The notes under the pieces were generated by a model. It saw only the letters and a program-made list of their open reading frames with translations. It searched no databases and was not told the DNA's origin. Positions 1-13,432 of a stretch of 55,000 bases of DNA are shown piece after piece. The stretch's first letter is position 1, and each line of letters begins with the position of its first letter. Position numbers and translations under genes: made by a program. This stretch comes from Chrysomallon squamiferum. Lineage: Eukaryota > Mollusca > Gastropoda > Neomphalida > Peltospiridae. Where the stretch lies: contig CM022676.1 in NCBI GenBank assembly GCA_012295275.1, positions 4,743,687-4,798,686 on the forward strand. Reading direction: 5' to 3'.

Positions 1-577
1 AGAGAGAGAGAGAGAGAGCAGCAGAGATAAGGAGAATGCCATACAGACAGAGAGAGAAATCAGAAAAATAAAAATAAATAAATAAATAAAAAATACAATA
101 TCCACAAATTACCCACGAACATTATACAAGGGAAACAAATATACTCCAGAAGCAATCATTTACATATTATTTCTTAAATATCAATATGGAAATGACAAAA
201 TTACCGTTTCAGTGAAAATATAATTTACATTAATCGTATTAAAGAGGTTTAATATATCTATTCTGTCGAGTCAAATAACGCGATGCTGAAATGTCGACGC
301 CGTTTCGAAATTGTGTGGGGAATTCGAGCACAATGAAATATTTCTTCTTACTTCAATGCGGTACGGAAATGGAAATATTAAATTAATATTTTGACTGAAA
401 ACATATTTTACTGCAGCCGTAATGAAAAGCCTTTTCGTCTGTTTTCAATTAACTTAAGTGAACGAAGGTTAAAAATAGGCGTCGAGTAAAAAAATTATCT
501 AAGTATTTATTTATGGATATATGAGTATAAACTGTAGAAAAAGCCTTTTGGTGGTTGTTGTTTTTGAAGGAATTTTA

Positions 578-622
<45 letters not shown>

Positions 623-912
623 TTTGGCGGGGTTATTTTCTTATTTTTTATTATTATTTTTATTTATTTTTTATTTTTTTATTATTATTTTTTTTTTTTT
701 TCATTGTTGTTTTTGTTTTTTATTGTGGTGGTGGAATAAGAGTGTTGTTTTTGCTTTTTTTGTTTGTGTTTTTTGCTTGTTTGTTTTTGGGGGTTGGGGG
801 AGGCGTGTTGCTATTTTTGTTTTTCTTTTCATTTATTTTTCTTGGTTTTTGTGATCATTTCTTTTAATCATTTATGTTTTATAGTTATTACTTCTACAAC
901 TACTATTGCAAT

Positions 913-974
<62 letters not shown>

Positions 975-1020
975 TAAACGTTACTACCGTTTTTACCAAA
1001 TTTATAAATTACATATATTA
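1..1020. repeat. Gene-free low-complexity stretch with GA, GT and CT microsatellites
   Basis: A GA repeat opens the window (1-18). About 40 bases of GT repeat lie at 580-621, a T/G-rich tract follows to about 860, and a CT repeat of about 53 bases lies at 917-969. The long valine/cysteine or leucine/serine reading frames here are only translations of these dinucleotides. Bases 60-540 are AT-rich unique sequence in which I see no exon. Confidence 0.9.
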
Positions 1021-1051
1021 TTTAAGCGTCTCCATTTTCAAAGTTGAATTG

Positions 1052-1093
1052 TGACGTCAAAGTATTATCAACGTCAATAATGATGTGACGTCA
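1052..1093. promoter_or_regulatory. Pair of perfect CRE palindromes (TGACGTCA)
   Basis: TGACGTCA occurs at 1052-1059 and again at 1086-1093, with a related AACGTCAA between them. This 8-mer is the full palindromic cAMP response element bound by CREB/ATF dimers. Two further perfect copies lie at 2369-2376 and 5633-5640. Such sites should be rare in DNA this AT-rich. No transcription unit is visible nearby, so a promoter or enhancer role is inferred only. Confidence 0.4.
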
Positions 1094-1410
1094 CTGAGTT
1101 GACCTGACAACGAGGACATTGAATATCGAGTGTGACTGACTGGCTAAGAATAGCAGATTGGTAAATATACAATGTTTTCTTCATTTTATCTATTTATTTA
1201 TATAAATGCGTACGCTAACATTGCGTGTATTGCTCGTGCATTACTTGTGCCTCGCTCTCACTCTGTGCACTTGCGCAGTATTATTTATTATTTTTAATCA
1301 GTGTCGTCTGTAACATTCTAGTACTCGAGCTTAGGAATTATGCAGTTTTCCCTCTGTATTTATTACCTTATGTATATGTTTGTGTCTTTTTTCACTGGTA
1401 TTATTAATAT

Positions 1411-1514
<104 letters not shown>

Positions 1515-1781
1515 GCATATATACTTATCTTTCTATTTACGAGTATGTCTCTTTCACAGTATTTGTAGTAATAATATTATAAACTTATATATATATATAT
1601 ATATATACATTTTTTTATACTTTATTTTATATACAGTTAAATAGCAATGGAATCTAATTATGACTTTCATACAGATATTAAATAAATAAAATAATAATAA
1701 TTAAAAACAAATAAATAAATAAATAAAAATTAAATTTAGAGATAGAAAAAAAAAATTCTTCACCCGCTGAAAATAATATAA

Positions 1782-1813
<32 letters not shown>

Positions 1814-2095
1814 CTTTCATTTTATGGGAATTTGTATTTTAAGATAAAAGCATTTTGATTACAGAAATCGTTTTTTTCTTTCCTTTCTTTGCTTTTTTTA
1901 TGCGTTTTCTCTGCATTTCTAAATTCAATTAATTTTTTTTTAAACTGAAACTTTATTGCACATAAAGTAGGAATTTAACAGATATTTAACAACTTGTGTT
2001 GCATTTAATCAAACTTTTTCGTTAAAAATGTGCAAAAAAAACTGCTGTTACATATTAATTGCGTGAAGTGATATTATTCTTAATTCATCACGTTA

Positions 2096-2110
2096 TTATT
2101 GTTGTTGTTG

Positions 2111-2168
<58 letters not shown>

Positions 2169-2215
2169 CATTATTATTATTAGTATTGTTGTTGTTGCTG
2201 CTGCTGCTGCTTTTC
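2096..2215. repeat. Compound trinucleotide microsatellite (GTT/ATT/GCT)
   Basis: GTT, then a long ATT run, then GTT and GCT units. On the plus strand it reads as polyleucine or polyisoleucine, which is a frame artefact. A TTTA tract continues to about 2250, and a CATA repeat lies at about 2602-2638. Confidence 0.95.
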
Positions 2216-2879
2216 TTGTTCTTGTTGGTTTATTTATTTATTTATTTATTGTTTTGTTTTGTTGTTTCATTTTCACTTTTTCATATTTTGTGTCACTACG
2301 CAAAGAAACTGAACTTCATTCGCTGTTATCAAAAGGGATTTTCTTCTGATATTTATATCTCTACGATATGACGTCACAATATTATTATTACGAAATACCA
2401 AGAAGGGAAGTAAATGAACAAAAATTGAAAGAACGAGAGACTGTATGAATGAAAGAAGCAACGAAAGATGAAAATAATAAATGCATAAATAACGAAAGAA
2501 CAAAACAGTGAAAAAAAAAAGCAAAACAACAAAAATGAATGATGGAAATAACGAACGAAGAAACAAACACATGTATGAGTACATGGAATGCATGCATTAT
2601 TACATACATACATACATACATACATATACATACATACATTCAGATATATATATAAAACACACATAACAACGTAACATACATCCACACACACACACATAAA
2701 CACGAACGCGCATGCGCACATCTGTAAAATTAACCATACAGCCTACAAACTAACGTTAACTTTCTTTTATTCCATTTCTACCGTCTTACAAACACTTTCT
2801 CACGCCGCTACAAATCTCTCAAACAAAACATACACACAGACACTGACGCATACCACCACACCACCAATTTGCCAGGAAC

Positions 2880-3130
2880 AGGTGCTTTTTGTTATGCTTA
2901 AAACGAAAAGATGAGGAAAATCCAGATGGATATGGCACTTCCGTCGGCAAGCCAAGATTTCGTTGCTTCGCAGTTAATCTTTTTAAGTGTCGCCGTTGTT
3001 GAGAAGCTGATTCGATTTCGCTGCGATGTGGAAAGTCTCCGTGTCGTTGCCGCTGAAGCTGCAGTCGCATAATCCGCCACGACACCCACGTGCAGTTTAT
3101 TTATGTTCTGGTTCATCTGTCCTTGTGTTA
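2880..3130. other. CpG-rich island of complex sequence
   Basis: About 250 bases with many CpG dinucleotides and balanced base composition, in sharp contrast to the flanking microsatellites. It could be an unmethylated regulatory island, an exon of a gene extending beyond the window, or a decayed mobile element. I find no recognised motif. Confidence 0.4.
2911..3072 (+). CDS. Possible small ORF of 53 residues inside the CpG-rich island
   Basis: An ATG-initiated frame runs from 2911 to a TAA at 3070-3072, with an in-frame stop three codons upstream. The product would be mostly hydrophobic and small residues with no family I recognise. The minus strand is also open across the same bases, as expected of any CpG-rich patch here. 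I list it because it is the only complex-sequence frame in the first 13 kb; it may well be non-coding. Confidence 0.12.
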   Translation: MRKIQMDMALPSASQDFVASQLIFLSVAVVEKLIRFRCDVESLRVVAAEAAVA

Positions 3131-3186
3131 CATTTAGCGAGGTCGCTTAGCTTCGGGCTTTTTTTCCCGGTAAAATACGGTAGCGC

Positions 3187-3420
3187 GTTGAATGTCGTCG
3201 ACTCGTTGAAACAGACGATATGATATGTTGAATTTTGATTCGTTAAGATAAAAGATATATGTTGAATATTGATTCGTTAAGATAAAATATATTACACGTT
3301 GAATTTTGATTCGGTAAGGTGAACGACAAGGTGTATGTATATTAAATTTTGATTCGTTAAGATAAATGATATAATACACACAATTTCGATTTGTTAAAAT
3401 AAATGATACAATACGATGAA
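3187..3420 (+). repeat. Degenerate 34-42 bp tandem repeat around a TTGATTCGTTAAGATAAA core
   Basis: Five to six diverged copies begin near 3187, 3227, 3261, 3298, 3340 and 3378. Each carries a variant of GAATTTTGATTCGTTAAG. A detached relic lies at about 3610-3640. The spacing is irregular, which indicates an old array. Confidence 0.8.
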
Positions 3421-3639
3421 AGCAGATATTTCACTAGCGTACACATAGAATACAAAATAAATATAGAAATAAACAGTAAGTTATATTCTTAATTTTTTTT
3501 ACGAATGACACTTTTTGACCCCCATGAATTAATCGATCCTTTGAAGAATCCCATCGACCCTCATAGGTCGATATCGACCTCTTTTGAGACCCCTGCTGTA
3601 GATAAACGACATGATTCGCTGAATTTCGATTCGTCAAGA

Positions 3640-4892
3640 CTGAGCACCTAATAGTGTTTTTTTTTTTTTTTATACATTAAGACAGAGGATATGAAAACTT
3701 CACATTTATCTTTCATTTTTATTTTTATTTTTCGTTGTTGTTGTTTTTGTTTGTTTATTTATTTATTTCCTTTCTATTATTTATTTTTTATTTTTTTTTA
3801 TTTTTTTTTTAACTTATTTATTGAATTTGTTGTATTACTGACTTTCTTTTTTTACTATTATTGCTCTTCATAACTAGAGAAGTTTTTGAATTTTGGTTTA
3901 TTGCTGTGTTATAATGAAAGATATAATTAGATATCTCAGTAAATGTAACAAAAAAAAAAGAATTCAAATCATTCACAATGCACGAGTGACGGTCGTGAAT
4001 GAAATCGAGGTTTGAACAACTTCCTGGTTACATAGGCAGGCGGCGTTCAAGAATCTTCAATGACGGAAACAGTGATTTAAACAACTTATTGATTGCATTT
4101 AACAGGCTAACCTGCGTTTCTAGTGAATGTAACCATAACGTAAATAGCCTACTGACTTCCCATTACAAGCGTACTAGAACCTTCAGCTAACGCAGGCCTG
4201 TTTGAAATGGATAACTGATTAATAACATGAAAATAAATGCGATAACACCGTATATGATGATGAATACGTTCGTGTTTGGGTATATCGTAGATAAGAATTA
4301 TTTTTTTTTGTTTTATAATTAGCTTTGTTGCCGCAGAGAAATTGAAATTTTCTTGACATTTTAAATCTCTTTATATACCGGCTACCTTTTTTTTTTTTTT
4401 TTTTTTTTGAATTTATTGTTCTTGGTATAGCTCCAGGTTTAACTACCTCAAATAGTTTTAATATGTCAGATATATAAAAGACTTGTGCAGCTCAAAACGG
4501 AGAAATGTGGGCGAAACGGTGAAGAAATGTTTCAGTACACTTAACCGAATTCATATATTTTATTTAACGACACACAAGAAACATTTTAACGTGTGAATAT
4601 ATGGAACTAATATAGTTTTGAGAACTATGCTGATAAAGAAAAGAGAAATTCCCAGGCAGACCGCAATGGACTAATCATTCCGTATCTTAGTAAGGAATAT
4701 TTTAGATGCATTATCCTATAGACAGAAACGTTAAATATCCGAGCTTTTGAAAAAAAAAGTCTGTCAAGAACTGGAATTAGCAAACAGTCGCACCAAGCAG
4801 CTTTGATCCTGTGACGTTCCACGTCCCGCTTTCCATTCTAATATAGACCAAGATATTGTACCCATAAAGAATTAATGTTCACGTAACATACA

Positions 4893-4926
<34 letters not shown>

Positions 4927-5720
4927 AATTTAAAGTAATAACAAAAAAAAATGATGTTTGTATGGAATTCAGTGCATCGTCATTTCAAGTTTATCTAACG
5001 TAGATCGTTTTAGGTTAAAATATATTATTTACACGTCATATATTACTGACATTATCAAAAAAAAAAAAAAAAAAAAGTGTTTCTGAAAATTATAATGTAA
5101 GCCACACTGAAATATAATAATCAGTGTCATCTATTCGTTAACAATAAAAAAAAAAAAAAAAAAAGTCGAGAAATCAATGACAGAAAACTAACCAGCGTTT
5201 TCTAGTTGTATATTTTCTAGTCAGAATATTTTGATACGAGAAGATAATAATGCTAAATTAATCAGTGTGCGTTAATGATGCCGTTAATTAAAACAGTTCA
5301 AAAATGTAGGTCAGAAACTTTTGGATGCCCATGATTAAAGATATTTAGTTAATTAGACGCTATTTTAATTAAAACAAGCTTTAAAACAAGTTTTAAAAAC
5401 CAGTAGCTAAGGATGGAGAAATTATTCAGTGTATTTTTCTTGTGTTGTTAATTAAAACAAACCTAAATGTGAAAATTTATGACTGAATTTTATTTTATTT
5501 TATTTTATTTTATTTTATTATTTATTTATTTGTTTGTTTGTTTGTTTGTTTGTTTGTTTATTTTGATACCAGTAGTTAATGGTATAAATTTAATCGGTGT
5601 ATTTTAAACATGTCCTCTTGACAATTTCCGGCTGACGTCACATTTTGTCATCACATCTGGGTTATTGATCTAATGGGGACAAATGACCGATTAAACGCAG
5701 ATATGAGGCTTATAATTGTT

Positions 5721-5752
<32 letters not shown>

Positions 5753-6600
5753 AGTAAAGATATATATATATATATCAGCAATTCTTTAATATCACTAGTT
5801 AATTATATTAAAATAATAAATTAATTATACTATAAATTAAAACAAGTTTTAAATGAAAAAAAGACAGAATTTGTTCATCAACAAATTTAATTTTGACTAT
5901 CAACTATTATGACGTCTTATAAATTGCAACAATAATTAGAATATAAAATTAATCACTGTACCGTGGAACTGTTGTACAATAAATAATTTTTTTTTTTTTA
6001 AACTTTCGTTGAGCACTGTGTATAATTATGTCTAAAATACACGTGTTTCACATCCAACAGCTGATAATAGAAAACTAATCAATAAATCTGCTGCATCAAA
6101 TGAGACAAAATTAAACGAATTCAAAATAAATATTTTCTTTAATTAAATTGTATTCCTGTAACACTGTTTAGCTTTCAAAGCCTTCTTCCGTGTTTTAATA
6201 TCCGTTGTCATTATCTTTTCTGCTTTTTCTTTTAGCCCTAAAGCCTTCTTTCTATTTTTTTTTTCTACCTAATATTATTTTTTCTCTATTTTTTTTTTTA
6301 TTTTATTTTTTTTTTTTTTTTTTTTTTAGTAATTCCCTTTGTGTTTCGTTTTAGTTTCACTTAATATCTTTGTCTTTATTTTCTTTTATTTTTTTTTTTC
6401 TCTAATATTGTCTTTCTTTTTTCTTTTATGTAAACTGTTATTCTTTTCTTGATTTAATTTTTTTTTTTCGTTCTCCCTTTTTTCTTTTATTAAATCTCTT
6501 TTTGTCTGCATTTCATTTTGTTCTTTATTCTTTATTGTCTGTAAAAACAAAAACAAACAAAAAATGTTGTCTTAAAAGAGTTATTACATCCTTTTTCCTC
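3640..6600. other. Gene-free AT-rich stretch with homopolymers and decayed repeats
   Basis: Contents: a T-rich tract (3650-3860), unique sequence near 3990-4200 with no exon I can support, poly(T) near 4388, an ACAT repeat (about 4886-4922), two poly(A) runs (about 5057-5076 and 5146-5164), TTTTA then TTTG repeats (about 5490-5562), poly(T) near 5719, and a 400-base pyrimidine-rich tract (6190-6600). Between 5220 and 5960 the phrases CAGTAGTTAAT and TTAATTAAAACAAG recur in diverged form, which suggests an eroded tandem array. Confidence 0.7.
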
Positions 6601-6819
6601 CAATACCAATTTGTTTCATTGCTTTAAATGGCAATTATCGAGACTATGTTCGTCAAACGACACCAAAGAGTTGAATTTTTATATCTGCTCTCATCTTCGT
6701 CATCTTTTTCTTCTTTTCAAATAATATTATTAGCGAATGATAAGTTTGATGAGGTGACTACAGTTGTAAAAGCACAAAATAAACATCGTTTTCGTTTGAT
6801 CTGTACAGCAACAATCTCT

Positions 6820-6965
6820 GATACGCGGCGCTCATTTCATCGGAAATAGGTATCGATCGGAGTTACAGTTTCCGGCACTAGATTTGCATATTAAGGCCGT
6901 CTCAGCCCGCTTATATGATGCACGAACAGCGGCAAGTAAGCCTTCTGCCCCGTTCACGTCATAAA
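6820..6965. promoter_or_regulatory. Complex island with a perfect POU octamer (ATTTGCAT)
   Basis: The octamer ATTTGCAT lies at 6882-6889 inside about 140 bases that are more GC- and CpG-rich than their surroundings. POU-domain factors bind this octamer. Without comparison to a related genome I cannot tell a conserved element from chance. Confidence 0.25.
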
Positions 6966-6969
6966 ATAT

Positions 6970-7890
6970 GTAGTTTTATAGTCAACTGTAATAAGAATGC
7001 ATTTAAAAAATATATAAATAATGTATACAATATTTTTTCTGTCGATGTGTGAAAGCAGAGTGTTGTGTTTATGTTTCAGGGGAAAACGGGGGCGAGAGAT
7101 AAACGAGAAAGGCAAACAGGCAACTAGATAAATCGACAGAAAACAGACAAATGTACAAACATACAGAGAAACAAAAAAAGAAAATAAGAATAATTTCAGA
7201 AAAAAATAATTCAAAATGAAATATTATTTTTGTTTTGGAGATGTGATTTATTTATTTATTTTATTTTATTGGTATTGGTAATTTATTTATTTATTTTATT
7301 TTATTTTTGGTAATTTATTTATTTATTTTATTTTATTATATTTTATTTTAAATAGTGGGTTAGTTCTTTGCAGGGTTTTCATTGGCCTCTCTCTCTCTCT
7401 CTCTCCTATTTTTATGTCATTTTTCGGACCTTTTTTTTTTTTTTTTTTAAATATAAGCGATCAGTATTTACGCATATCAGAAATGTATTTTTTTTTTTTT
7501 TTTTTTTTTTCGTGTACCTGTGCATTATTGTTTCGAATATATATTTCTTGTACTGCTATCTAATTTGCTTGTTTTCTTTCTTTCTCTTTTTCTTTTTTTT
7601 TTTTTTAATAGTTTTTTTAATTAAAATGTTTTCTAAAAGACAGTATTATTAAAATAACAGAAAAGAAAAAAAAAAAAAAAGATTGAAAAAGAGAGTGAGA
7701 AACGAAGAGAGAGAAACCGCGAGAGTTTTAACAGAAACTACGGAATTACTCATTTCGCTTTGACAAATTTATACTGACATCGAGCATTACCTAAATGGAA
7801 ATCGAAGTACTGATTACAAAATGTTAATGTTTTTAATAGGAACCAAATCTACAATGGCAAATTTAAACCAGTAAACAAAATAAAATAATC
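6970..7890. other. Gene-free low-complexity stretch
   Basis: TTTA and TTTTA repeats (about 7245-7350), a short CT run (7386-7406), several poly(T) runs (7430-7610) and a poly(A) run (about 7664-7680). I see no gene. Confidence 0.85.
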
Positions 7891-7894
7891 TGCA

Positions 7895-8255
7895 ATTAGC
7901 GATTTCGACACCTAGGGACGATCTAAACCATTTATTTTAGAGCTTCGTTGACAGCCGACTAAACCCCAAATCTGCGATATTCTCGAAATGTGGCGGTTTA
8001 GGCTGAAAGCCGGATTTATGAACAAACATGAGCGTCTTTTGCTATATTCTGCCAGTAAACAATATAAGCTGTTGTTACACGCATTTCGCCACCTAAGGGA
8101 GATAATAAATCTTTTATTTAAAATGCTCAATGGCTTCTGTCTAAATAAGAGACGGCTGGGACAGAAGATATTTATAATTATGGGGTTAAATTGATGTTTC
8201 GACCGTGAATAGCTGCAGGTTATAATGCAGAATGTGGACCCCAACTTGATATTAT
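7895..8255. repeat. Possible diverged direct-repeat pair of about 180 bp
   Basis: A segment starting near 7897 (core ATTTCGACACCTAGGGA) is echoed near 8079 (ATTTCGCCACCTAAGGGA). Both are followed by a similar stretch ending in TTTATTTTAGAGCT or TTTATTTAAAATGCT. The similarity fades after about 60 bases. The open frames on both strands here match no family I know. Confidence 0.4.
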
Positions 8256-8380
8256 TGGCGCGGTCATTCACTCACTGTTTTTGATTATTATTTATTGAAT
8301 ACAATTTCGTTCTCACTTGTCATTATTTATTTTCCACCGGTTCAAATGTGGTTTGCCGAATAAAATAATATTCGTCATTC

Positions 8381-8410
8381 GGGGGGGGGGGATTGTTCTT
8401 CCCGGGGATG

Positions 8411-8458
<48 letters not shown>

Positions 8459-8460
8459 TT
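8381..8460. repeat. Poly(G) run followed by an ATT microsatellite
   Basis: Eleven G residues at 8381-8391, then CCCGGGG, then ATT repeats from 8411 to about 8458. G runs are rare in this window; the only other of similar length is near 53698. Confidence 0.9.
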
Positions 8461-8699
8461 ACTGTTGGCAAACATAATCAGTTACAATTATAAAAAAAAA
8501 GTATTTTTTACTGTTTAGACAAAATGCGACAATCAATTGAAATAAACAAAATGTATTTTTACCAAGAAAATTGATCTACGATTTAGAGCCAGATGATCCT
8601 CATATTATCAGAACATTAAACATCAAAACAACAAACAAACAAAAATTATTCCAGCATTTTATTAAGTCGTTAAATCGTGTCATTCTTTGATACTGTCAT

Positions 8700-9340
8700 A
8701 AACACAGCACCGCCCTTGTGGGAACGTCATCAATATTTTAGCGAGTAAAAAGTAGAGTTATCTCCCTGCAGAGAAGCCATTGTCGGTAATCGGAAACCAA
8801 AAATAAATTCTTCTACGTTAGTTACAGTCACTTACTAACGATCCCATTAGTTTCAGCGCTGATCGCTCATTATGAAATGGAATTGCAGACGATATCTCGC
8901 TTACATTTTAGCACTGGGCGGATAGCTGCATGAAAATTTAATGTTAACCTTTCATGCAAAGAAACGTCAATATGTAACAAATACCACATAATCGTTGTCC
9001 AGATAGTAAAATCCTAATAAACTAATGTGATGTATTAATTTAAAATGTCATTTGTGAAGCATCGAAAATCAATAAATACGATGAAAATTAATTCGGCGCT
9101 TTCGGGTTAATTTTTATATAATAGAATTCACGTTAACAACTTTTCACGGAAATATCCCCTAGAGTGTTTATGAAAACTTGTTTAATGCGGCATTCGCGAT
9201 TCTGTTCCGCATTGCATTAATAATGGCTAAAATAGCAATGACTGAATCTGTATAACCATTATTCTGTACTGAAGTAGATTCTGAATTTACATCAAGTACA
9301 GATTCACAGGTAGGGAGGGCAGTCGACGAATCATCTACAC
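8700..9340. other. Island of complex non-repetitive sequence, possible cis-regulatory element
   Basis: About 640 bases without microsatellites and with many homeodomain-like ATTA/TAAT cores. A perfect 7-bp inverted repeat (AATGCGG at 9184-9190, CCGCATT at 9207-9213) would form a small hairpin. No open frame looks coding. It stands out from its flanks, but function is inference. Confidence 0.3.
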
Positions 9341-9344
9341 CACA

Positions 9345-11880
9345 CACAGACGCACAATTGTTTTAATAAATAAATAAAATAAAAATACATTATTCATTAA
9401 AAATCAATTTATTTCATAAATTAATATACAAAGTATTGCCCACAGCCAACAATATAACAACATTAAATAAATAGCAGACGATTTTAGCAAACAATTTTAT
9501 TTTCCATACATGAGCATTTTTCTGTTTAGATCAAAAACACAGAGGGAGGGCAATGAAGACTTCCCCCTTGGTTTTGAATTGTACAGTAATATAAATTTAT
9601 TTTCCGACTGATTATTTTTTTTTTTTTTTTTTTTTTGAGATGACTAACAAAATATTATCAGTTGCTAAGTGTGCCCAGTGGTGTCTGTAATACTAAGTAT
9701 CTAATTTTTACAAATAACAATTTTCAAAATATTATATTGTTATTAATTATACAGTAAAATCGCCATTAACAAACAAATAGACTAGTTTATGTGAATTTAG
9801 TCAGGACTGGAGGTTACACAGTCAGAAAAAACAATTTATTACAAACAAAAAAATATATTAAATTACCAACTGATACACTTTCAGTTTTTAAAACAAGTTT
9901 GTTAAAATCACATTCCAAATAAAGATGATTCTGCCAATTTCGAATTGAGAGACGGTGAAGGAAAGAATGATGGAAAGACAAACAGAGAGAAAGAATGAAA
10001 GAGCAAGTGAGAGATTGATGAAACATTTAATTTTGAAAATGGCATTAAAGGTACAAGAAGTCCTTGCTACATGTGAAATTTACAGTTGGTGCATTGATAC
10101 ATAAAACAAATGACACAAATACATTTTGTAAGAGATTTTGATACAGCCAGCACCATACTTAATATATATATATATATGTATGTATGTGTGTGTGTGTGTG
10201 TGTATATCACATATAAATATATATATATATATATATGCAATGACATACAATACCAAATCCAATAAAACAAAATACAAAATAATAATCTCTTTCTAATGTT
10301 TGTTGGTTGTCAATCATTTTGATTATCTGTATGCTTATGAAAATGTGAGAGAGAGACAGTTAAATTAAATTAATTAAATGATCAATTAACATTATTTTGT
10401 CTTTAAGAAAATAAAAAAATAAAAATACTAAAACATGAAAGAGATCAATTAATCCCAACGTGAAAACTCTGAACTGAAATGTGTAGATACATGATTACGT
10501 ACACTTAAGCTCTTAATTTTAAAGTAAAAATAATAAATTTTTGAGATTATCTGTATCAGAGTATAAAAATAATGGAAGATTTAACAGACAGTACCTGAGT
10601 GTGGGACAAACCAGCTTCAAGTCTTAATTGTGAGAAAATGTTTCCAAAACATTTGGTATAGCTTAACAAACATTCTCACAAAACAGTTACAATGGTGGAA
10701 TAGTCAAATAATTTTAAGAAAGATGATGAAAATGATAAACGTAAATAAACAAATAAATAAATAAATAAATAAACAAACAAACAAACAAATAATCATAATA
10801 GCAATTAAAAAAAAAAATGACAGTAAATTTAATGATAAAAATTATAACGGTAATTAATTTAATTAAAAAACCCGATGATAATAATAGTAATAATAATGAC
10901 AATAATTTAATTACTATCAAATTCATGACAACAGTAGTTTAATAATAATAATAAAGTAAATAAACATATAATCATTCTATATTCAGAATACAATAATGAG
11001 AAATGTATTTGTCTAAATACACAAATACAGTCAATACTGGCTCCTATGTATTAATTTCTCTTAATCAGATCATTTTAATTACGTTAAAAAAAAAATTAAA
11101 AAAAATACTGAACCAATTTGTCCATTTAATAAAAAAAATAATAATAAAAAATGCATGTTATATTTGTTAAAAAAAGAGATAACATTTAAAATTTAATTTC
11201 TATTAAAATAATTGCCATAATACATACATAAAAAAATAAAAATTAACAAGTATTTTTCACCGACTGTAATTTCCTCATTAATATCTCAAATCTGATTTCA
11301 AAGCAAAACATTTGGTAAATATGGTGTCATGTAGTTTAAAACCAAAGCTTATAAAAGCAAAAACCATTTTAACAACAAATTAACTAATCTGATGTATAAT
11401 TAATGATTTTAAAATAATAATAATAATGCTGAAAAGAAAACAATAAATATTACAAATATTGGTACAACTTTTTTTTTTTTTTGAAACAAAATATTTTTAA
11501 TTCTCAAAATGCTTTTTTAACAATTCTGAAACCTAAAAAATAACTTATAAGTCTTAACATATTTAATGTAATATTTCTGAAAGTTTATAAAATAATTTTT
11601 AACTGTCAAGAAATTTATTTTAATATTTTTGAAAAGTGGTCAAATTATTTATGTGTTAATTCATTCATAGTAATATTTCAGAAACTTATCGAAAATATTT
11701 TATAATTTTCAATATATTTATGAAAATGTGTTAATAAAAATAAATTTTTCAATTCATTTTTTTTTTTTTATGTCTATGACAATGGATGTTATTTAACAAT
11801 TTAAGAAACCTAAATAACTATTTGACTTTTTATTTGTTTAAACTAACATTTAACTTCAGAAACTGTTTTTGTAACAGATA
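9345..11880. other. Gene-free AT-rich stretch
   Basis: Poly(T) near 9614-9636, adjoining TA/TG/TA microsatellites (about 10161-10236), AAAT/AAAC repeats (about 10743-10790) and generally A-rich sequence. I see no exon, splice-site pair with coding between, or RNA gene. Confidence 0.8.
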
Positions 11881-11914
11881 TAACAGGGCATAGTTCACTT
11901 AAACTATGCTTAAA

Positions 11915-13400
11915 CAATTTCTAATTCAAACACACTTAAGATTCTTAAAACAGTACGTTTAAATATAGAAACACCCACATAAGAAGAAATTACTTTTAAA
12001 CTGAGACACATTTTAAAATTTGAATTCAAACCGTTCTCATAGTAATTCAAAAATATAAAACCATTGACCAACTGCAGTCTAATGTTTCAAAGAAAGTTTA
12101 AATACAGTTTATAATTCAAACATACATGTAGCAGATTATAATACAGAAGTCAATCTTAACAAATATTTTACGTAAATACATTCTGAAATTTGAATTATTA
12201 AACATTGTTCATTTTCAGGTTGATATTTCTACAAATTTTTTTTTTTTAAAACAATTTATAATTCAATCATACAGGCAGCAGCTTCAAATAAAGGCAGTTA
12301 ATAATCTAAACAAAGATTTATTATTAACATAAATACATTTTAAAATTTCAATTAAAATAATTCTCGGCATAACCATAATACACTTTCAATTGCAGACTGA
12401 TATTTCTAACAAAGTTTAATTTATATTTAATTTATAATTCAAACATACATAAATAGATTCAAATGTAGGCAAGTCATTCTTATCAAAGTTTTATTTTTAA
12501 CATAAATAAATACATTTTAAAAATTCAGTTAAATAATCTTCAACATAAATATAAACATACACTGTTCAAATGCAGGCTAGTATTTTATATTTAATTTATA
12601 ATTCAAACATACATTAATAGTCAGTCATCAAAATTTTATTTTTAACACAAATACATACAAACATTTACTTTAATTAATTTTACCACATAAATATAAAATT
12701 TCAGTTAATTAATTTTCCACATTAATTTAAACATACCCTGTTCAAATGCATGCTAAAATTTCAAAGAAAATTTTACTTTAATTCATAATTCAAAAATACA
12801 TGCAGCAATCTTAATAAATATTTATTTTTAACATAAATACATCCTAGAATTTCAGATAAATAATTCTCAACATAATTATATGTACATTAAAAACACCATC
12901 CAAATGCAGGCTAGTATTTCAAAGAGAGTTTACTTCATTTTATAATTTAAACATGTGCAGCAGGTTCAGGTACAAATGGCCAATTTTTGACATAAATACA
13001 TACCAAAATTTCAGTTACGTAATTGTCAATATAATCATAATATACTTCTAACTCGCAGGATATTATTTCAAACAAAGTTTATATTCAATTTATAATTCAA
13101 AACATATACGTAGCAGATTCAAACATAGGCAGTCAATGTTAACAAAAAGATTTTATTTATCAATTTTAAACAGATTTCGAAAACTCGAACTCAAATAATC
13201 CTCAACATAATCGATAACACACTATTCACTATATTTCATAGAAAGTTTTTTTTACTTAAACAATTAACAAGTAGGTTCAAATATAGGCAACCAATGTTAA
13301 CAAAAATGTTTGTTTTGGGGGTTTTTTTGTTTCTAAAATGTAAATTCAAATCATACTCAAACGTAATTATAAAATGTAAAACTTAGCTGTAGGGCTGCTT
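11915..13400. repeat. Ancient tandem array, about 164-bp monomer, eight to nine diverged copies
   Basis: The anchor phrase ATAATTCAAACATAC and variants recurs at about 11921, 12111, 12258, 12434, 12598, 12785, 12942, 13092 and 13258. Between anchors the same order of phrases returns: AGCAGATTCAAA, AGGCAGTCAAT, AACATAAATACAT, ATTTCAGTTAA and AATGCAGGCTAGTATTTC. Copies are heavily diverged and unequal in length. The array ends within about 40 bases of the SRPRA stop codon, so it may be part of the SRPRA 3' UTR. Confidence 0.8.
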
Positions 13401-13432
13401 ATTTCAAAGGGTTTTGTGTTTGTGTTTTTTTT

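Noticed and set aside
3999-4190. 63-codon plus-strand frame in non-repetitive sequence
   Set aside because: No family recognised and no convincing splice sites; left as unannotated sequence.
7912-8271. 119-codon minus-strand frame
   Set aside because: No recognisable family, the opposite strand is also open, and the region looks like a diverged repeat pair.
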